Shown: positions 25,091-36,659, counted from the first letter of the stretch. The stretch is 60,000 nucleotides of DNA from Bugula neritina (GCA_964035545.1 OZ037766.1:20451767-20511766), one strand, 5' to 3'. The notes: generated by a model from the letters alone, not told the origin. Numbers and translations: made by a program.

Positions 25091-26866
25091 AATGATTTAT
25101 ATTTAAGTTTATGTTTCATTGCAATTGCATTTGCTTTTTTTTTCTTGATAGTTGGGGTTGTTGTCATAGCCGAGATCAAAGGTCTTTAATCTAATAATCA
25201 ATCAGTTTCCGTAATTGCACAGTCTCACAAACTACAATTACTTCTTAGTATTTTAAATTGAATGTTAAAACAAAAAATAATTTGATGTTCTTTTTTATTG
25301 CTGCAACAATAAATTAATGCTAGTTAAAACAGCGTGTATTCTTATTAACGGTAAACGAATTATTCGAATAATTTTTAATCGGGTGAAATAACTCCATGTG
25401 TCAAAAGCTCACGCATTTCAGAAGTTGTGTGTAGTTGGTTTCAAGATCCATGTAAACTTTTTTAATAAGATGTTGAGGCTAAATCTCAGCAACACCACTG
25501 GTGACGAATCTAAGAGTTAGTTTTATGTCACACTAAAGGTCAAAATATATCATATTTGATGGTATGTATATAGGGGAGGGATGTAGTCCATGTTTTGCCA
25601 AACAACTTTTACCTCAACAATTGTGACTTTTAAGATAAGCTTATATCTGTAACACTTGTTTCAGCCTTTTAATAATTTATAGTGCATAAATTAACTTTAT
25701 GAATTAATTAAAGAAATGGGATTAGAAAGAAAATTGCAGGGTTGTAGCAGAGTTCAGCATGTACTAAACATGCACCACCTGTATCACCACAGCATAGTTA
25801 AGGCTCAATATTACTTATGTTTATACAACTAGTATTTTCCCCTTCACATCTCAAAAACAACTATTATACATGACTGTAATCTGTCTGCAACTCACTGCAG
25901 ACTGTGAGTTACTGCTGTGATATACTTTTTCTGATGCCTTGTACGAGAGTGCTTTCTGAGACTTCCTTAGAATATTTTAGTTGTTGTTCATACAATGTAG
26001 TTACAAAAGCCGAGTGTCATGGACACAGCGCAGAATGTGCCAATTTCTTACTCTCAAAGTATTTACTGAATTTTTTTTTCCTATCTATAGTGATAATTTA
26101 TGTATATGTAACTACGCATTGGTAACGGGTTTTTAATTATCTTTACCAACTGATATGCACCAAATTTTGTTTTAAAACTATAAAATGTAAAGTATATGTG
26201 TGTGTGCAATAAAAGAACAATTTGAAGCTACCACAAAATAGAATTTATTCTATTGTTTTCCATTCAAGTTATTCAAAGTTTATTTGTCAACAATAAAAAT
26301 AGTAAGTTTTATTCTGTAGATGGACAGACAATGCTTTGTCAAAATGATTACATACAAGCATTCATAGTACTCGTTACCATTATAAGAATTCTTTTTAATA
26401 TTTATGGAAATATTTTTTCAATGCTGTTGCATAAGGCAATAAAATATTATGATCGTTTTACTTAGTTCAATATCATTTATGGTATTAACATATATTTTTC
26501 TTGCACCGCAAAACAGAAAAAAATTAAATTTAAAATATTATAATGAGCAAATAGAAATGATATTCTTCAAAATATTTCAATCATATAAATATACATTTAA
26601 AGTAATAAATATAGTATACTATCAATTATGCTTATGAAAAAATTGAGCAAAACACAGAAAATCACAGTCAACATGTAAAATAAAAATATCGTAAAAATGG
26701 CAAACATTCAACAGCCACAACATGTACAAGGTCGCAAAGGGGTGATTTATATGAATGGCACCCACAATGACAGATACTGTCTTATATTCTGTGGAGAAAT
26801 TGCATTTTAACCATTGAAGCTCACAGGTCATAAATATTTCTAGACTAGATGATATACAATCTGAGC
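25091..26866. other. Intergenic spacer, SAMM50 5' side to TIR gene 3' end
   Basis: A+T-rich with no gene recognised. TTTATT at about 26244 (AATAAA on the minus strand) could serve the TIR gene. Confidence 0.4.
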
Positions 26867-29800
26867 CTATATCACCGCCATTGCTCTTCTAACCCGCTCA
26901 AGAACTCGAGTCAGATTCTGTTTATACAGTTTGTCATTATACATCTCAATGACATCCACGCATTTACTCAAGGTCTTCTTGATGCCCGGTGAAGCACCAT
27001 CTGGTGGCCAAGAGCAGAATCGTAAGAGAAGAGCAATGATAGGTTTCTCTAACGATTCAGCTAGTTTGAGATCGTTTTGACAATTGTCACTTTGAATATA
27101 CTTGGGAGTGATGCAGCAGATGACAAGTGATGCAGCTTTCATGTTTCTAAGAATGATACTTTGCAGGTTGTGTTGTGAATCATGTGACGTACTGCTATGA
27201 CTAGTAGATGACCTTGTACTCAGACTACTCCTACCTCTCATATGAGCCCCTGTATCAGCCCAGCACTCAATACCATTATTCTGAAACATGATCTTCATGT
27301 CCTCCACCTTCAAGTATAAATCAATTAAAATAATACTAATAGATTGGATGTATATATTATTGCTAAACTGGGCCCAGTAACTGTTGCTGGTATGATGGAA
27401 CTGAGAAAAATTGTGAGCTAGACAGATAAAATTGTAAGAATCACAACTGTATTTTAAACAAATGCTGTTATTGTTTGGATCAAATAAAAATAGAATATTA
27501 AACTTCTTCTTGGCTAGATCGAACAAAACTCATTGAGATGAAACACCATGTCATTGAGGTAGTGACTTTAGACTTTTGAGTCACCACCACAAAAGGACAT
27601 CATTTCTTATCTCAATGAGTTTGGAGCCTACTTTGTTCCCCATGACCTCATCACCAATATCTAAATATCAGCTAAAATTAGTAAAAACATATTTCAAGCC
27701 CCTTATTTCCTGTTTAATCTTAAGTTAGAGTCCATAATTGTTTGATCAAATTTTATTGCTGAGTTGATAACGTATTCATATTCATTTCCATGCTTTTTGA
27801 ATTTGTGAAATTAAATTATCATTTTTTATTTAAGTCTTTTTCTACTTTTTGCAGTTTTCACTTGTAACATAGTTATTTAGTAAGATCTCCCGTTATATCT
27901 TCATGGACCATTGTAACATATGGCAAAAATGTAGCAGCAAGGAAGTGCTTTTAGTGACTATTTTTAAACATAAAGTGAAATATCTATCTGACCAAGATAA
28001 ACGATTGAAAGAAAACAATGCAAAAATAAGTATCTGTGTAATGTCACTAATGAAATCACTGCCAAAGGAGGGGTGTTACTGAGAGAGGAGCTGCTAAGAG
28101 AGCAGCACCTAAGGGAGGTGCTACTGAGGAAGCAGCTACTGAGGGAGGAGCTACTGAGGGAGGGGCCACCTAGGGAGGAGCTGCTACTGAGGGAGGAGCT
28201 AGTGGGAGAGGAGCTATCAAGGGAAATGCTTTAGATAGAGGAGCTATTGAGGAAGAGGCATAGCCAAGCTTTATATGACAAGTCAATTCTAAAAAAAGTG
28301 ACAGAAGTAGGAAAATATACTAATAATTGTAATTATTCAATCAATGTGAAATGAGCTATTGTACAAATTGTGCAAATCATTATCTAACCTTAGAATGCAT
28401 GTCCCATTGAAAGCTAATAAAGATGTGTGGGCTAGCTTCACCTCTGCTATGGTGGAGTGCGACTAAATCTAAAACACAACTGATAAAAGTAAACAGTCAA
28501 ATGTGATGATGTGCTAAAATAAAATGCTCGTGACAAAAGTATAACTGAAATGATGATTCTTCACATGTAATGGTGTTTATAGTTGTTTTTTACTTTAAAT
28601 TGATAAACAGTTTACAAGATGCTGTGCTGCAAAGAGAATTTAAATCAAAAGCCAATTTATAAAGTTAGTGATGCATTTAATGAAATGTTCCTAATAAAAC
28701 ATGATAGTGAACAACATATAGGAAAATTACAGAGGAAGGAGTGCCAATTTGAAGAAATGTATTACAGAAATACTTAGACTAGCTTAACTGGGCTTATACT
28801 AATTAGCAAAGGAAGCAATTCTACTACATTCTAGCAAAAGTAAATTTAAAACATTAGGTTTTAAATTAGTAATGCTTTTAACACAGAGACTTGATTTTCT
28901 AGACTATTTTCCAAAATGAGTCACATGGGAAGAGCTATATCTGCTGGTAAAAACAGCATAGATATCCCGTTTGTCTGAGGTGTCAGACAAGGAGGGGGGT
29001 ATATAGCTCACTTTGGAAAATAGTCATGTGGAAGGTAATAACATATGTTTCATCTAGGCCAGATATAAATGATATACATTATTGTGTTGGAGTGATGATA
29101 AGCCAATGAAACATAATTCTGGAAAGATAACTCTAAACAACACAAATGGAGATGCAAAAATTAATCATCTACAGCTGAGACCACATACTGGCTACCAAAA
29201 CAATAAAGAAGTGGGCATATAAAATTACTACATAATATAAAATTATAAGCAAAAACATTAGAACAGTGAAGTAAACATATTATACACTAATAAGAAACAA
29301 AAGTTGATATCATACTTGATTCTAAGATGATGGGTAAACAACTCTAAAATGGCAGTAAAACAACAGGAAATATTAGTCACAACACCTCAGGCTAGAGAAA
29401 TTTTCGATCATAATTTAATTTCTATTATGTTTATATTACATGTAATCAAGGCAGTTAACTACATTTCATGTTTTGAAAGTTGGAATGTATACAATAATAG
29501 AAGCAAGTATATTACAAGAAATCACTCAATGTAGTAACATACATATCCTTAAAAAAATTTGTGAACTAAAACATCACTGTTGGCAAAGCCATTATAATGA
29601 TAATATTATACTCTATTAACAACGTATTACAACTAAATCAGTTGGCTATGCCTATGACATGCACCCACTAGAGCAAGATATATTGTTAAACTGTGAAGTT
29701 TGCACACATATTTAAAAATTAGGATTATTTTAAGAAGCGAACCAATGAGATTTTTATAGGCATAATTTTGAGCATCAGTATGTGTTGGATAGAAATATTC

Positions 29801-31715
29801 CTGTTATCATGAATATAATTTATTCACCTAAAGTACTACTTGAAAAACCTACCGGTATTGGCTGAGGCAATTTGAGCCAACGGCTTCAACCCTTCAGACA
29901 TTTTGTTTAGAAAAGATTGTTCTAGAACAACACCAGGTAAAGTTCGCACAGGTTTGAGATGGTGTTCCAGCACATCCATACCGTCTGAATACAACTTCCT
30001 TTCAAAATCCACTGCTAGACACTCACCTATAACAATGAGTTTGTTTGAAAACGGCATTTAGCAAATAATATTCAATAAATTTCAAAGGAGGATCAATAAA
30101 TGAGATTAGTCACTTCTACACCAAAGACAGTATTTTAAAGAACCTGTCAACCCAAGTAATAGCAAGGACAGTGGAGGCTAAACAATACCTATGACTGACT
30201 TCATAGAGGGTCTCAAGTTGCCCCAATCATTCTTGAAACAAGCAACAAGTATTTTCTTGCCAAGCCAATCGGCAAAAAGCATTTCATGATAGACAAAAGG
30301 AGAGTTGGTAGCGTGTTCAGTGAGCACTAGCAGGATGTGGGTACATGTTGCCATGAAGGGGCCGTTCAGGTGTAGAAACTCCTCTTTAGACTGGCCTAGT
30401 TTCTGATGATGTATCACCTACAATATAGTCCCATTAACTTAATAATATTATACTACTAGTATTACATTACATAAATTATAATGTTGCAGATAAACATTAA
30501 ATTCATACATAATTTAAATGTCATGGTATTGTTGAAGGGAGTTCTAATAGAAGGTGTCAGCATTTTAAAGTCATACTCAAGTTTGATCAATGGCTACAGA
30601 TCAATAAATCAATAGCATTTTAAAGTTGTTATTGATAATTAGACACAGCTATTTATTCACAGCACTTGAATTCTCATGAACCATTTCAGTTGGTTTGAAC
30701 AAGATGTTTGTATGGATTGAATATGCACAGGATGCTGTGAATATACAATATGAGTGTTGCATCTCTAATAAAGGTCAAACTTTACAAGTCTGTTTTGCTA
30801 AACTTATTCAACTAAATAGCAATGTTTAAAAAAATCTATGGTTTCTAACAGCCCAGGAAATCTACACTTCAAAACAGCTGATGCCTACAACTGACAGTAT
30901 ACGTCTAGTTTTTCCCTCCTTTACTGGGTAAAAATCAAGATGTCTGAAATAATTGTGTGTTTACTTTGAATGACGATATTATGTACTCTACCTGAAAACC
31001 CTTCTTGCCAAGGTCAGTTTTGAATGTCTGAGCCAACCTAACATCTGCTGGATCATATATTAAATAGAGAGTGCCAGGTTTAGCTCTAACAGATCTAGCT
31101 CTAAGATGCCAGCTATCAGCCAACTTCTGCTCCTTCTCCAGGTAGACTAGAATGTGCTGCATGATTTTCTTCCTCACTATTCTACTATCTATACCTACCA
31201 ACATTGAAAGCATGAACATACAATTCCTAGTTCAGGAGAGCTCTAAATCTTAGACAACACAAGATTTACTTCTTTAAAGGGTTATAAGCAATACAAATGT
31301 TTTACTATAATAATTCAATATTCCAAAACTACATGTATAGGAATTTTAAGTAATATATATGTATGTTTGAGGAACACCTCTTTGAAAGCGACATTCAATT
31401 TGATTTTCAAATATATAGATATATAGATATATAGATATATATATATATATATATATAATTATATTAGAAGAAATAAAATGAGATTTGATTAATATAATGG
31501 CATTTATTACTAGTAGTTTCGTACACAAGAACGATGTGCACTCGTCAGATAAATTAGCCACTATGATTGAAGGTAAAAGCAATCATAGTGGCTAATTTAT
31601 CTGACGAGTGCACATCGTTCTTGTGTACGAAACTACTATATATAATTATATATATATATATATATATATATTTGTATATATATATATATCTCAATCTGTG
31701 AACAGCAGCTGTCAT

Positions 31716-31746
<31 letters not shown>

Positions 31747-34700
31747 GGTGTAATTTATGCCTATGGGAATGTTTCTTTATTTTATACAAACCTAACATGT
31801 GTACTTTAAACAAGCGAAACGAACTCTTATCAACCTGCCGACACTCAAAAAAATTCTTACTGTGCAACCACAAAACCTAGAAACTCTGTAGCCTATTTAT
31901 ATTTTAAGTACTATAGTAAATAATATACAAATACCCATAGAGAATAGTCACCCAACAAAAACTTCATGCATCTGCTATAAATTATGTTTTTACATTACAT
32001 TATGGTTTTTATATATTAATTTACACCTACAAACCTATATAACAATACAGCCACTGCTACGTTTTCGTTACGTTTTACCTTGTGTTTAGCATTTTGATTT
32101 TCTTAATGTAAAAATTTAAATTTGTCAATATTGTGCCTGAGGAGTGCCGAAGAGGCATGAAACTATTAGTAGTACAATAAAACAACATCTATATAATTAA
32201 ATTGCTCTTTTCCTCAATAATATATATATATATATATATTTTTTTTTTAAATTTAATCTTTAAAAATATATAAACATCAAGCTAATGCACATCAACACCA
32301 AAAATATTAAATAATATAATATATATATAGAATATGATTAAGCCATGGTAAAGATGTTCAATCAAGTCAGCATACTATAATAAAAACATCAGACCAGCAA
32401 GTAGAGATGAGTGGAAACTGTAACTAAAGATATTTATTCTATAACTATGAAGTCTGGTCAAGAAATCTGTAACTTTTTCAACGGGTACATAACACCACAA
32501 ACCATGACACTACTGATGTAGTTCACATATAATATACATTCAGGAATACTTAAATGATTTGCTGAAAATGAATAAAAATGCTGAACTGTCCCAGACAGGT
32601 TTAAGTCACGGTTTACTGTGCAGCAATTTCCTTTGAATCTTATTCATGTAGGTAATTCTTTTCAGTAGACTTGGGAACAACACTATGTCCAACAGCGAGA
32701 CAACAAGATTTCATTGAGTGAAACAAGTCGACTTTTGGGTTTAACTGACAAAGCTTTACAGTGATTGAAGTATTTGAACACAAGTCAATGAATAATTGTT
32801 TTAGAATAAAAAATGTGTTTAGCCTTGAAATGAAAGACTTTAGGCAGACTATGCTGCATGTTAGCACCAGCATGCACAAAAAGCAAAACAAATTACACAA
32901 AGTTCAATTACTCACAACTTGAAATTTTATATTTAATCTAGATAATAGAGCTAAAAATGTTAACTGTGTGGGCAGAAAAAACTGTTATCAATGTCACACA
33001 AATTTGCCTACTTATTGCCTCAAATATACCAATAAACTATTATTATTCTATAAAGTATATTAATTATTTAATTAATGGTTATTTGGCAATTGAGAGCATT
33101 AGCAGATTTGCTCTGATTGATTACCCAAATAAATTAAATGACTTAATCTAAGTCCTCAAAACAAATTTCAATAATTGGTCAAAAACTATAGCTAAATATT
33201 TTAGATAGTTCTTCAGGGAAGCACTAGCTTAAAGTTTGATAAACTAAATTTTAACTGCTTCAGAAGTACTCCATTTTCATTGAAATGAACATTCTGATTT
33301 TCATCTGAATTAAGGAATAACTTTTAGTATTTTCACACTTCAATTGTTTATATATCAGCTTGATGTAACTGCTATTCACTTTGCCTGAGCACTACATCCT
33401 GAAATCCAACAAAATGAGTGACTTAAGTCTTAAGTCACAGTGCCTTTGAACATTTAGCTGGTAACTTGATAAAAAGTTGCCACCTCCTACAACTCACAAT
33501 AGTCAACAAAACATTACTTCCTTATATTGCAGACTTTTGCTAAAAAGTTAATACTCACAGCATGACTTTTTAGATGTGGCCTCCATATCATAGTTTTAAA
33601 ATTTCGTATTTAAAAAGAAAATAAATTTTGTCACCCAGATATTTTAATTTTACTATTTAATTATCTGGAATGCAAACATTTAAATTTTGGTACCAAAGCT
33701 TATATTTTCCAGTTTTTTGTCTGAGATATGTAAATGCTCATCACACTCTCCCTGTGTTGATTATTGTATATTGTTGTAATGTCAGACTAACTACAATTTC
33801 TCAGTCTTTGAATTAATAAACATGTACACCATCTTTCATTCTGTCAGCAATAAAAAACTGTGAATTCCATCGGTGAAAATTTGTCACCTTAGAATTACTC
33901 ACCTAAATGATTCACCATATCATCATCAGTCATGGACATGAGTAAAAATCCATCTACCATTCTTTCAGCCAGGCTCTGTCTGTAAAACTCCTTCACACCA
34001 AGACCGTGCAACCACTCTTGTAGGTTTGATACTGTCCACTGACATATTTTCTAAATGAAAAAGTCAGCTTAAACTCAGCTTTATTTTTCAACTACTAAAT
34101 GCCTACATCTAAAAAGTGAACTGTTAACACTAGAATAGAAGACAAAACAATAGCTGAGTTGATGAAATGACATTTAGCATATACCACTGCTCAGCACCAC
34201 TCCAATCACTATAAACCAGAATGCATTACAAGATAGTTTTTACCTTTTCTTTGTATTCACCATTAAACTGTGGTTCAACATCATCAATGGTGCTGGGAGG
34301 TGTGTTGATGACAGCAAACTTTTCCAAATTCTCCATTACACTACTGAGGACTACAGAGGTCTTCTCAGCAACGCTTAGCTTTCGAAGAGCAGGCAAAGTT
34401 AAATCTACAGTATCTTGTAACAGTTTCTGATGATAGTGCGCTGGAATCTCAGTTTTTACTAGTTCTGAATACAAAATACTAAACACAGTAACTGATTGTT
34501 GATCAATTTCCTGTCTGATATACAAAGTACGTGCTTCATACACGGACACTGGACATGTGAAGTATGTATCCGACAGCACTAATATAGCTGCTTGACATTT
34601 CTCTGCTGCTTCCATTCTTTGACTAAACCAGATTGGACTGTCCATGCAGCTTTCATCCTTATCAAACCAAATGTCATCAGCCATGTTGTTCTCTTTTAAC

Positions 34701-34972
34701 TGTCGCACCAAGTCACTGACAAAAGCTCTTTCTTTAAAACCAGCATCGGGAGAGTAGGATATAAAAATACCTTTTCTAATCTTTTTCAATGGTTTACTGG
34801 GCTTTTCAATCATTTGAATTGCCTGTTCAGGAGGAACTTCAATACCCTTTGTCGTAGAGCTAAACTTGATGCTTGATTTTGAAGATTTATTTTTGTCATG
34901 AGCACGATTTACACCAAAACTGTTTGCTATGTTCACCGTAATAACTCCGTTAGCTTCCGGAATGCTTTCCAT
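26867..34972 (-). CDS. Multi-TIR protein with SAM domain (TIR-like / SAM / TIR-like / TIR), 7 exons, 667 aa
   Basis: Exons: 34972-34244, 34050-33903, 31194-30992, 30417-30189, 30026-29853, 28468-28389, 27307-26867. They sum to 2004 nt with all phases consistent. Exon 1 has a first TIR/SEFIR-like domain at about residues 67-210, with [11 protein letters not shown] (box 1), DIWFDKDE, and [11 protein letters not shown] carrying E146. Exon 2 encodes a SAM domain (about 247-300, starting [12 protein letters not shown]). Exons 3-5 hold a second TIR-like domain: [11 protein letters not shown] at 334-344 and [15 protein letters not shown] carrying E405. Exons 6-7 hold a third and the most typical [12 protein letters not shown] at 509-517, ECWADTG at 535-541, and [13 protein letters not shown] with D600 where many relatives have Glu. 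A Ser/Thr/His-rich insert (about 547-566) sits between them. TIR domains signal in innate immunity or cleave NAD+; SARM1 combines SAM with TIR. This layout is not SARM1 (no ARM repeats) and I do not know a name for it. Confidence 0.88.
27526..27623. repeat. Imperfect inverted repeat (MITE-like hairpin) in TIR gene intron 6
   Basis: AAAACTCATTGAGATGAA at the left mirrors TTATCTCAATGAGTTT at the right. Inner pairs (GGTAGTGAC / GTCACCACC, CCATGTC / GGACATC) give a hairpin about 95 bases long. No target duplication was recognised. Confidence 0.5.
28077..28262 (+). repeat. 18-bp minisatellite, GAGGAGCTACTGAGGGAG type, TIR gene intron 6
   Basis: About nine diverged copies of an 18-base unit centred on GAGGAGCTACTGAGGGAG. 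The plus strand is open for about 50 codons as a Leu-Leu-Arg-Glu-Glu repeat, but there is no start, splice or homology support. It lies antisense in an intron. Confidence 0.75.
28902..29025. mobile_element. Possible MITE, 124 bp, in TIR gene intron 5
   Basis: The left end GACTATTTTCCAAAATGAG and the right end CTCACTTTGGAAAATAGTC are inverted copies with one mismatch. Internal GAGCTATAT / ATATAGCTC extends the pairing after an 11-base insertion on the left. A further inverted pair, TGTCTGA / TCAGACA, lies in the centre. No convincing target-site duplication is visible. Confidence 0.45.
31413..31457. repeat. (TATAGA)n / (TA)n microsatellite
   Basis: ATATAGATATATAGAT units run into pure TA, directly beside the ribozyme-bearing inverted repeat. 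A second TA tract lies on its other side at 31637-31692 and a third at 32218-32240. Confidence 0.9.
31494..31563 (-). ncRNA. Hammerhead ribozyme, Penelope-like type
   Basis: Read on the minus strand, the conserved core is complete. CTGACGA is at 31548-31542 and GAAAC at 31520-31516. The cleavage triplet GTA is at 31510-31508, with cutting expected after A31508. Stem II is 7 bp (GTGCACA at 31541-31535 with TGTGTAC at 31527-31521, one G-U) and has a 7-base loop. Stem III is minimal: A-U and C-G with loop TACTA. Stem I pairs ATTTAT (31554-31549) with ATAAAT (31507-31502), then GGC with GCC beyond a two-base bulge. Short-stem-III hammerheads of this kind are known from the terminal repeats of Penelope-like retroelements; the assignment to that family is inference. 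It lies in intron 2 of the TIR gene, in the same transcriptional sense as that gene. Confidence 0.85.
31511..31638. repeat. Perfect 59-bp inverted repeat with 10-base loop
   Basis: 31511-31569 is the exact reverse complement of 31580-31638, with loop AAGGTAAAAG between. Each arm carries the hammerhead core CTGACGA...GAAACTACTA. Only the left (minus-strand) copy continues into the GTA cleavage triplet and the stem I partner. The right copy breaks off exactly after TACTA into TA repeats. Confidence 0.95.
31640..32340. mobile_element. Probable degraded Penelope-like element remnant
   Basis: This stretch has a hammerhead in or beside each end, an inverted terminal segment and TA-rich junctions. 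That is the kind of rearranged terminal repeat seen in Penelope-like elements. No reverse transcriptase or GIY-YIG coding sequence survives in the roughly 500 bases between the ribozymes, so the element type is inferred from the ribozymes alone. Its limits are uncertain. Confidence 0.4.
32120..32182 (+). ncRNA. Second hammerhead ribozyme, Penelope-like type, plus strand
   Basis: CTGAGGA is at 32137-32143. Stem II pairs GTGCC (32144-32148) with GGCAT (32154-32158) around loop GAAGA. GAAAC is at 32159-32163. Minimal stem III has loop TATTA, and the cleavage triplet GTA is at 32169-32171. Stem I pairs TTGTGC (32131-32136) with GTACAA (32172-32177), one G-U. More distal TTGT / ACAA pairing follows beyond an internal loop. 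It has the same architecture as the copy at 31494-31563 but a different helix sequence, so conservation is in the fold. The orientation is antisense to the host TIR gene. Confidence 0.85.
32341..33902. other. Rest of TIR gene intron 2
   Basis: A+T-rich intron sequence between the ribozyme region and the SAM exon. I see no exon, repeat or RNA gene in it. Confidence 0.4.
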
Positions 34973-35559
34973 CTTTTAATTTGAAAATATCACTTTTTAT
35001 CCATAAATCTCTTTTCCTAATAAAATAGAATTACAAATCACACGTGTGCTAAATAGTCAAACAGCGCCTAAATGAGAATATATTCTTGGCAGAGCGTTAT
35101 AATTCAACCACAGAAAAGTTAAAAACTCCTGTACAACTATAGTCAGAATAATATAAGAGCAGTGAAAAAACTTTCAACCTAATTCAAGTTTTAATTCCTA
35201 TTCAAATGAAATCCCCCATCATGTGAAAAGTTGCATTCTACAAATTAGAACACTCTGGCAACACCTAACAGCACAAAATTTATGAACGCCTTCTGGGTTA
35301 TTTGCGCTTAAATTTATATGTTGAAATAAATCAATTACATTAACTAGGTTTTGATTTTAACTGAAATTTATAGGATTTTAATACATAGCTGAGCTGAGTT
35401 TGTGTTATTGAGGAAGCATCCTCAAATATTTAATACTTCAAGAAAAATAACTGTTGTGAAAGGTATGTGGAGATGTAGAAATACATAATATAGCAACATT
35501 GAAACTACCACAGCAATAATATTACATTTTAAAAAATAATTATCCTAAAATAATAGCTA

Positions 35560-36130
35560 GTAGCAGTAGTAGTAGAGATGACTACTAAAACTAAAAGCAA
35601 ATGCTAGTTTTAAATACCTATAAATAATAAAAGATTTATTATCATTATTATTAATATTATTATTATCTTTAGGGTATTAATTATGATTACCCTTAACTAT
35701 TAGTATTATGTTAATAATAAGTAATGAAATTATTTATATTATATTTATTATCCACATTAACAAATTATTAATGTAAATAAACTATTCATACTGAATCTTA
35801 CAGAGATGCTCACAGTCACTCTCAGTCTCATGCTGATGCATGATACTCATACTCACACTGAATGATATTCACTATGACTATTGTCGTACTCATGGTCATT
35901 GCCCATTGGCATTAGTCACATGAGACTTACTCTTAGTGATTAGACTTAGCCTTAGGCGTCATTATTATATTTAATTTTACAGCTTTTACTGATTACTCAA
36001 ACTCTAAGCAAAAGTTAAAGACAAATCAAATCACAATGACGAATGCCAAACTCAAAGTCATTAGAGTTAGACTTAGTCCAACTCAATCACAATGACATTG
36101 ACTGCTTGACAAACTCAAAGTCAAAGGAAG
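35560..36130. repeat. Low-complexity, self-complementary block between the TIR gene and IFT57
   Basis: Degenerate ATTATTAT and AGTAGTAG words are followed by CACAGTCACTCTCAGTCTCA, CACAATGAC, CAAAGTCA and AGACTTA words in both orientations. It lies in the 1.7-kb divergent spacer and resembles the blocks at 590-1215 and 23640-25090. Confidence 0.55.
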
Positions 36131-36348
36131 GCCAAAACGTATTAATACCCTATAACAGCAGAACTAGTAAAGTTGCCAATTAAAGTACATAAGCTAAAAG
36201 TAAAATATAAGTTGTATTCTTTGCAGTTTTAATCCCAATGGCAATAAATAAGACGACAACCAATGAACCATGCGGGCCATGCTCTCTTTTGCCTACACTT
36301 ATTATAGAAGGCTACTAGTATAACATTCATTCAGCGTTAATTTACACT

Positions 36349-36363
36349 GTCGCCAATTGCAAC
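36349..36363 (+). promoter_or_regulatory. Candidate X-box (RFX site) upstream of IFT57
   Basis: GTCGCCAATTGCAAC is an imperfect palindrome about 300 bases before the IFT57 ATG. It fits GTNRCC-N3-(R)GYAAC with one mismatch, T for R at the start of the second half-site. RFX factors drive many ciliary genes through X-boxes, so the location is suggestive. The match is not perfect. Confidence 0.4.
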
Positions 36364-36659
36364 CAAACGTCACATCCGTAATTGAATGCCTCGATATAAA
36401 AGCATTAAAAATAAAATTTTGGTGTGCATTAAATAGTATAAATAAAAATTTATTTTATCTTTTATTTAACTTTTTTCATTTTTTTACAAAAGTTGATTTT
36501 TGCTGAAAGCTCGAACTATTGCTTACGCATGCGCTACATTCCAGGTTGCTTTGGCGAACTGTATACAACTTCGTTTTCATTTAGAAGTAAATTTGCTAAT
36601 TTTCAGTGGTAAAATTGTACGCGTAGCTACGACTTTAACTTTAAGCACGCATAATCAAA

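Noticed and set aside
28077-28250. Plus-strand Leu-Leu-Arg-Glu-Glu repeat peptide
   Set aside because: Open only because the minisatellite unit is a multiple of three; it lies antisense in an intron with no start or splice signals.
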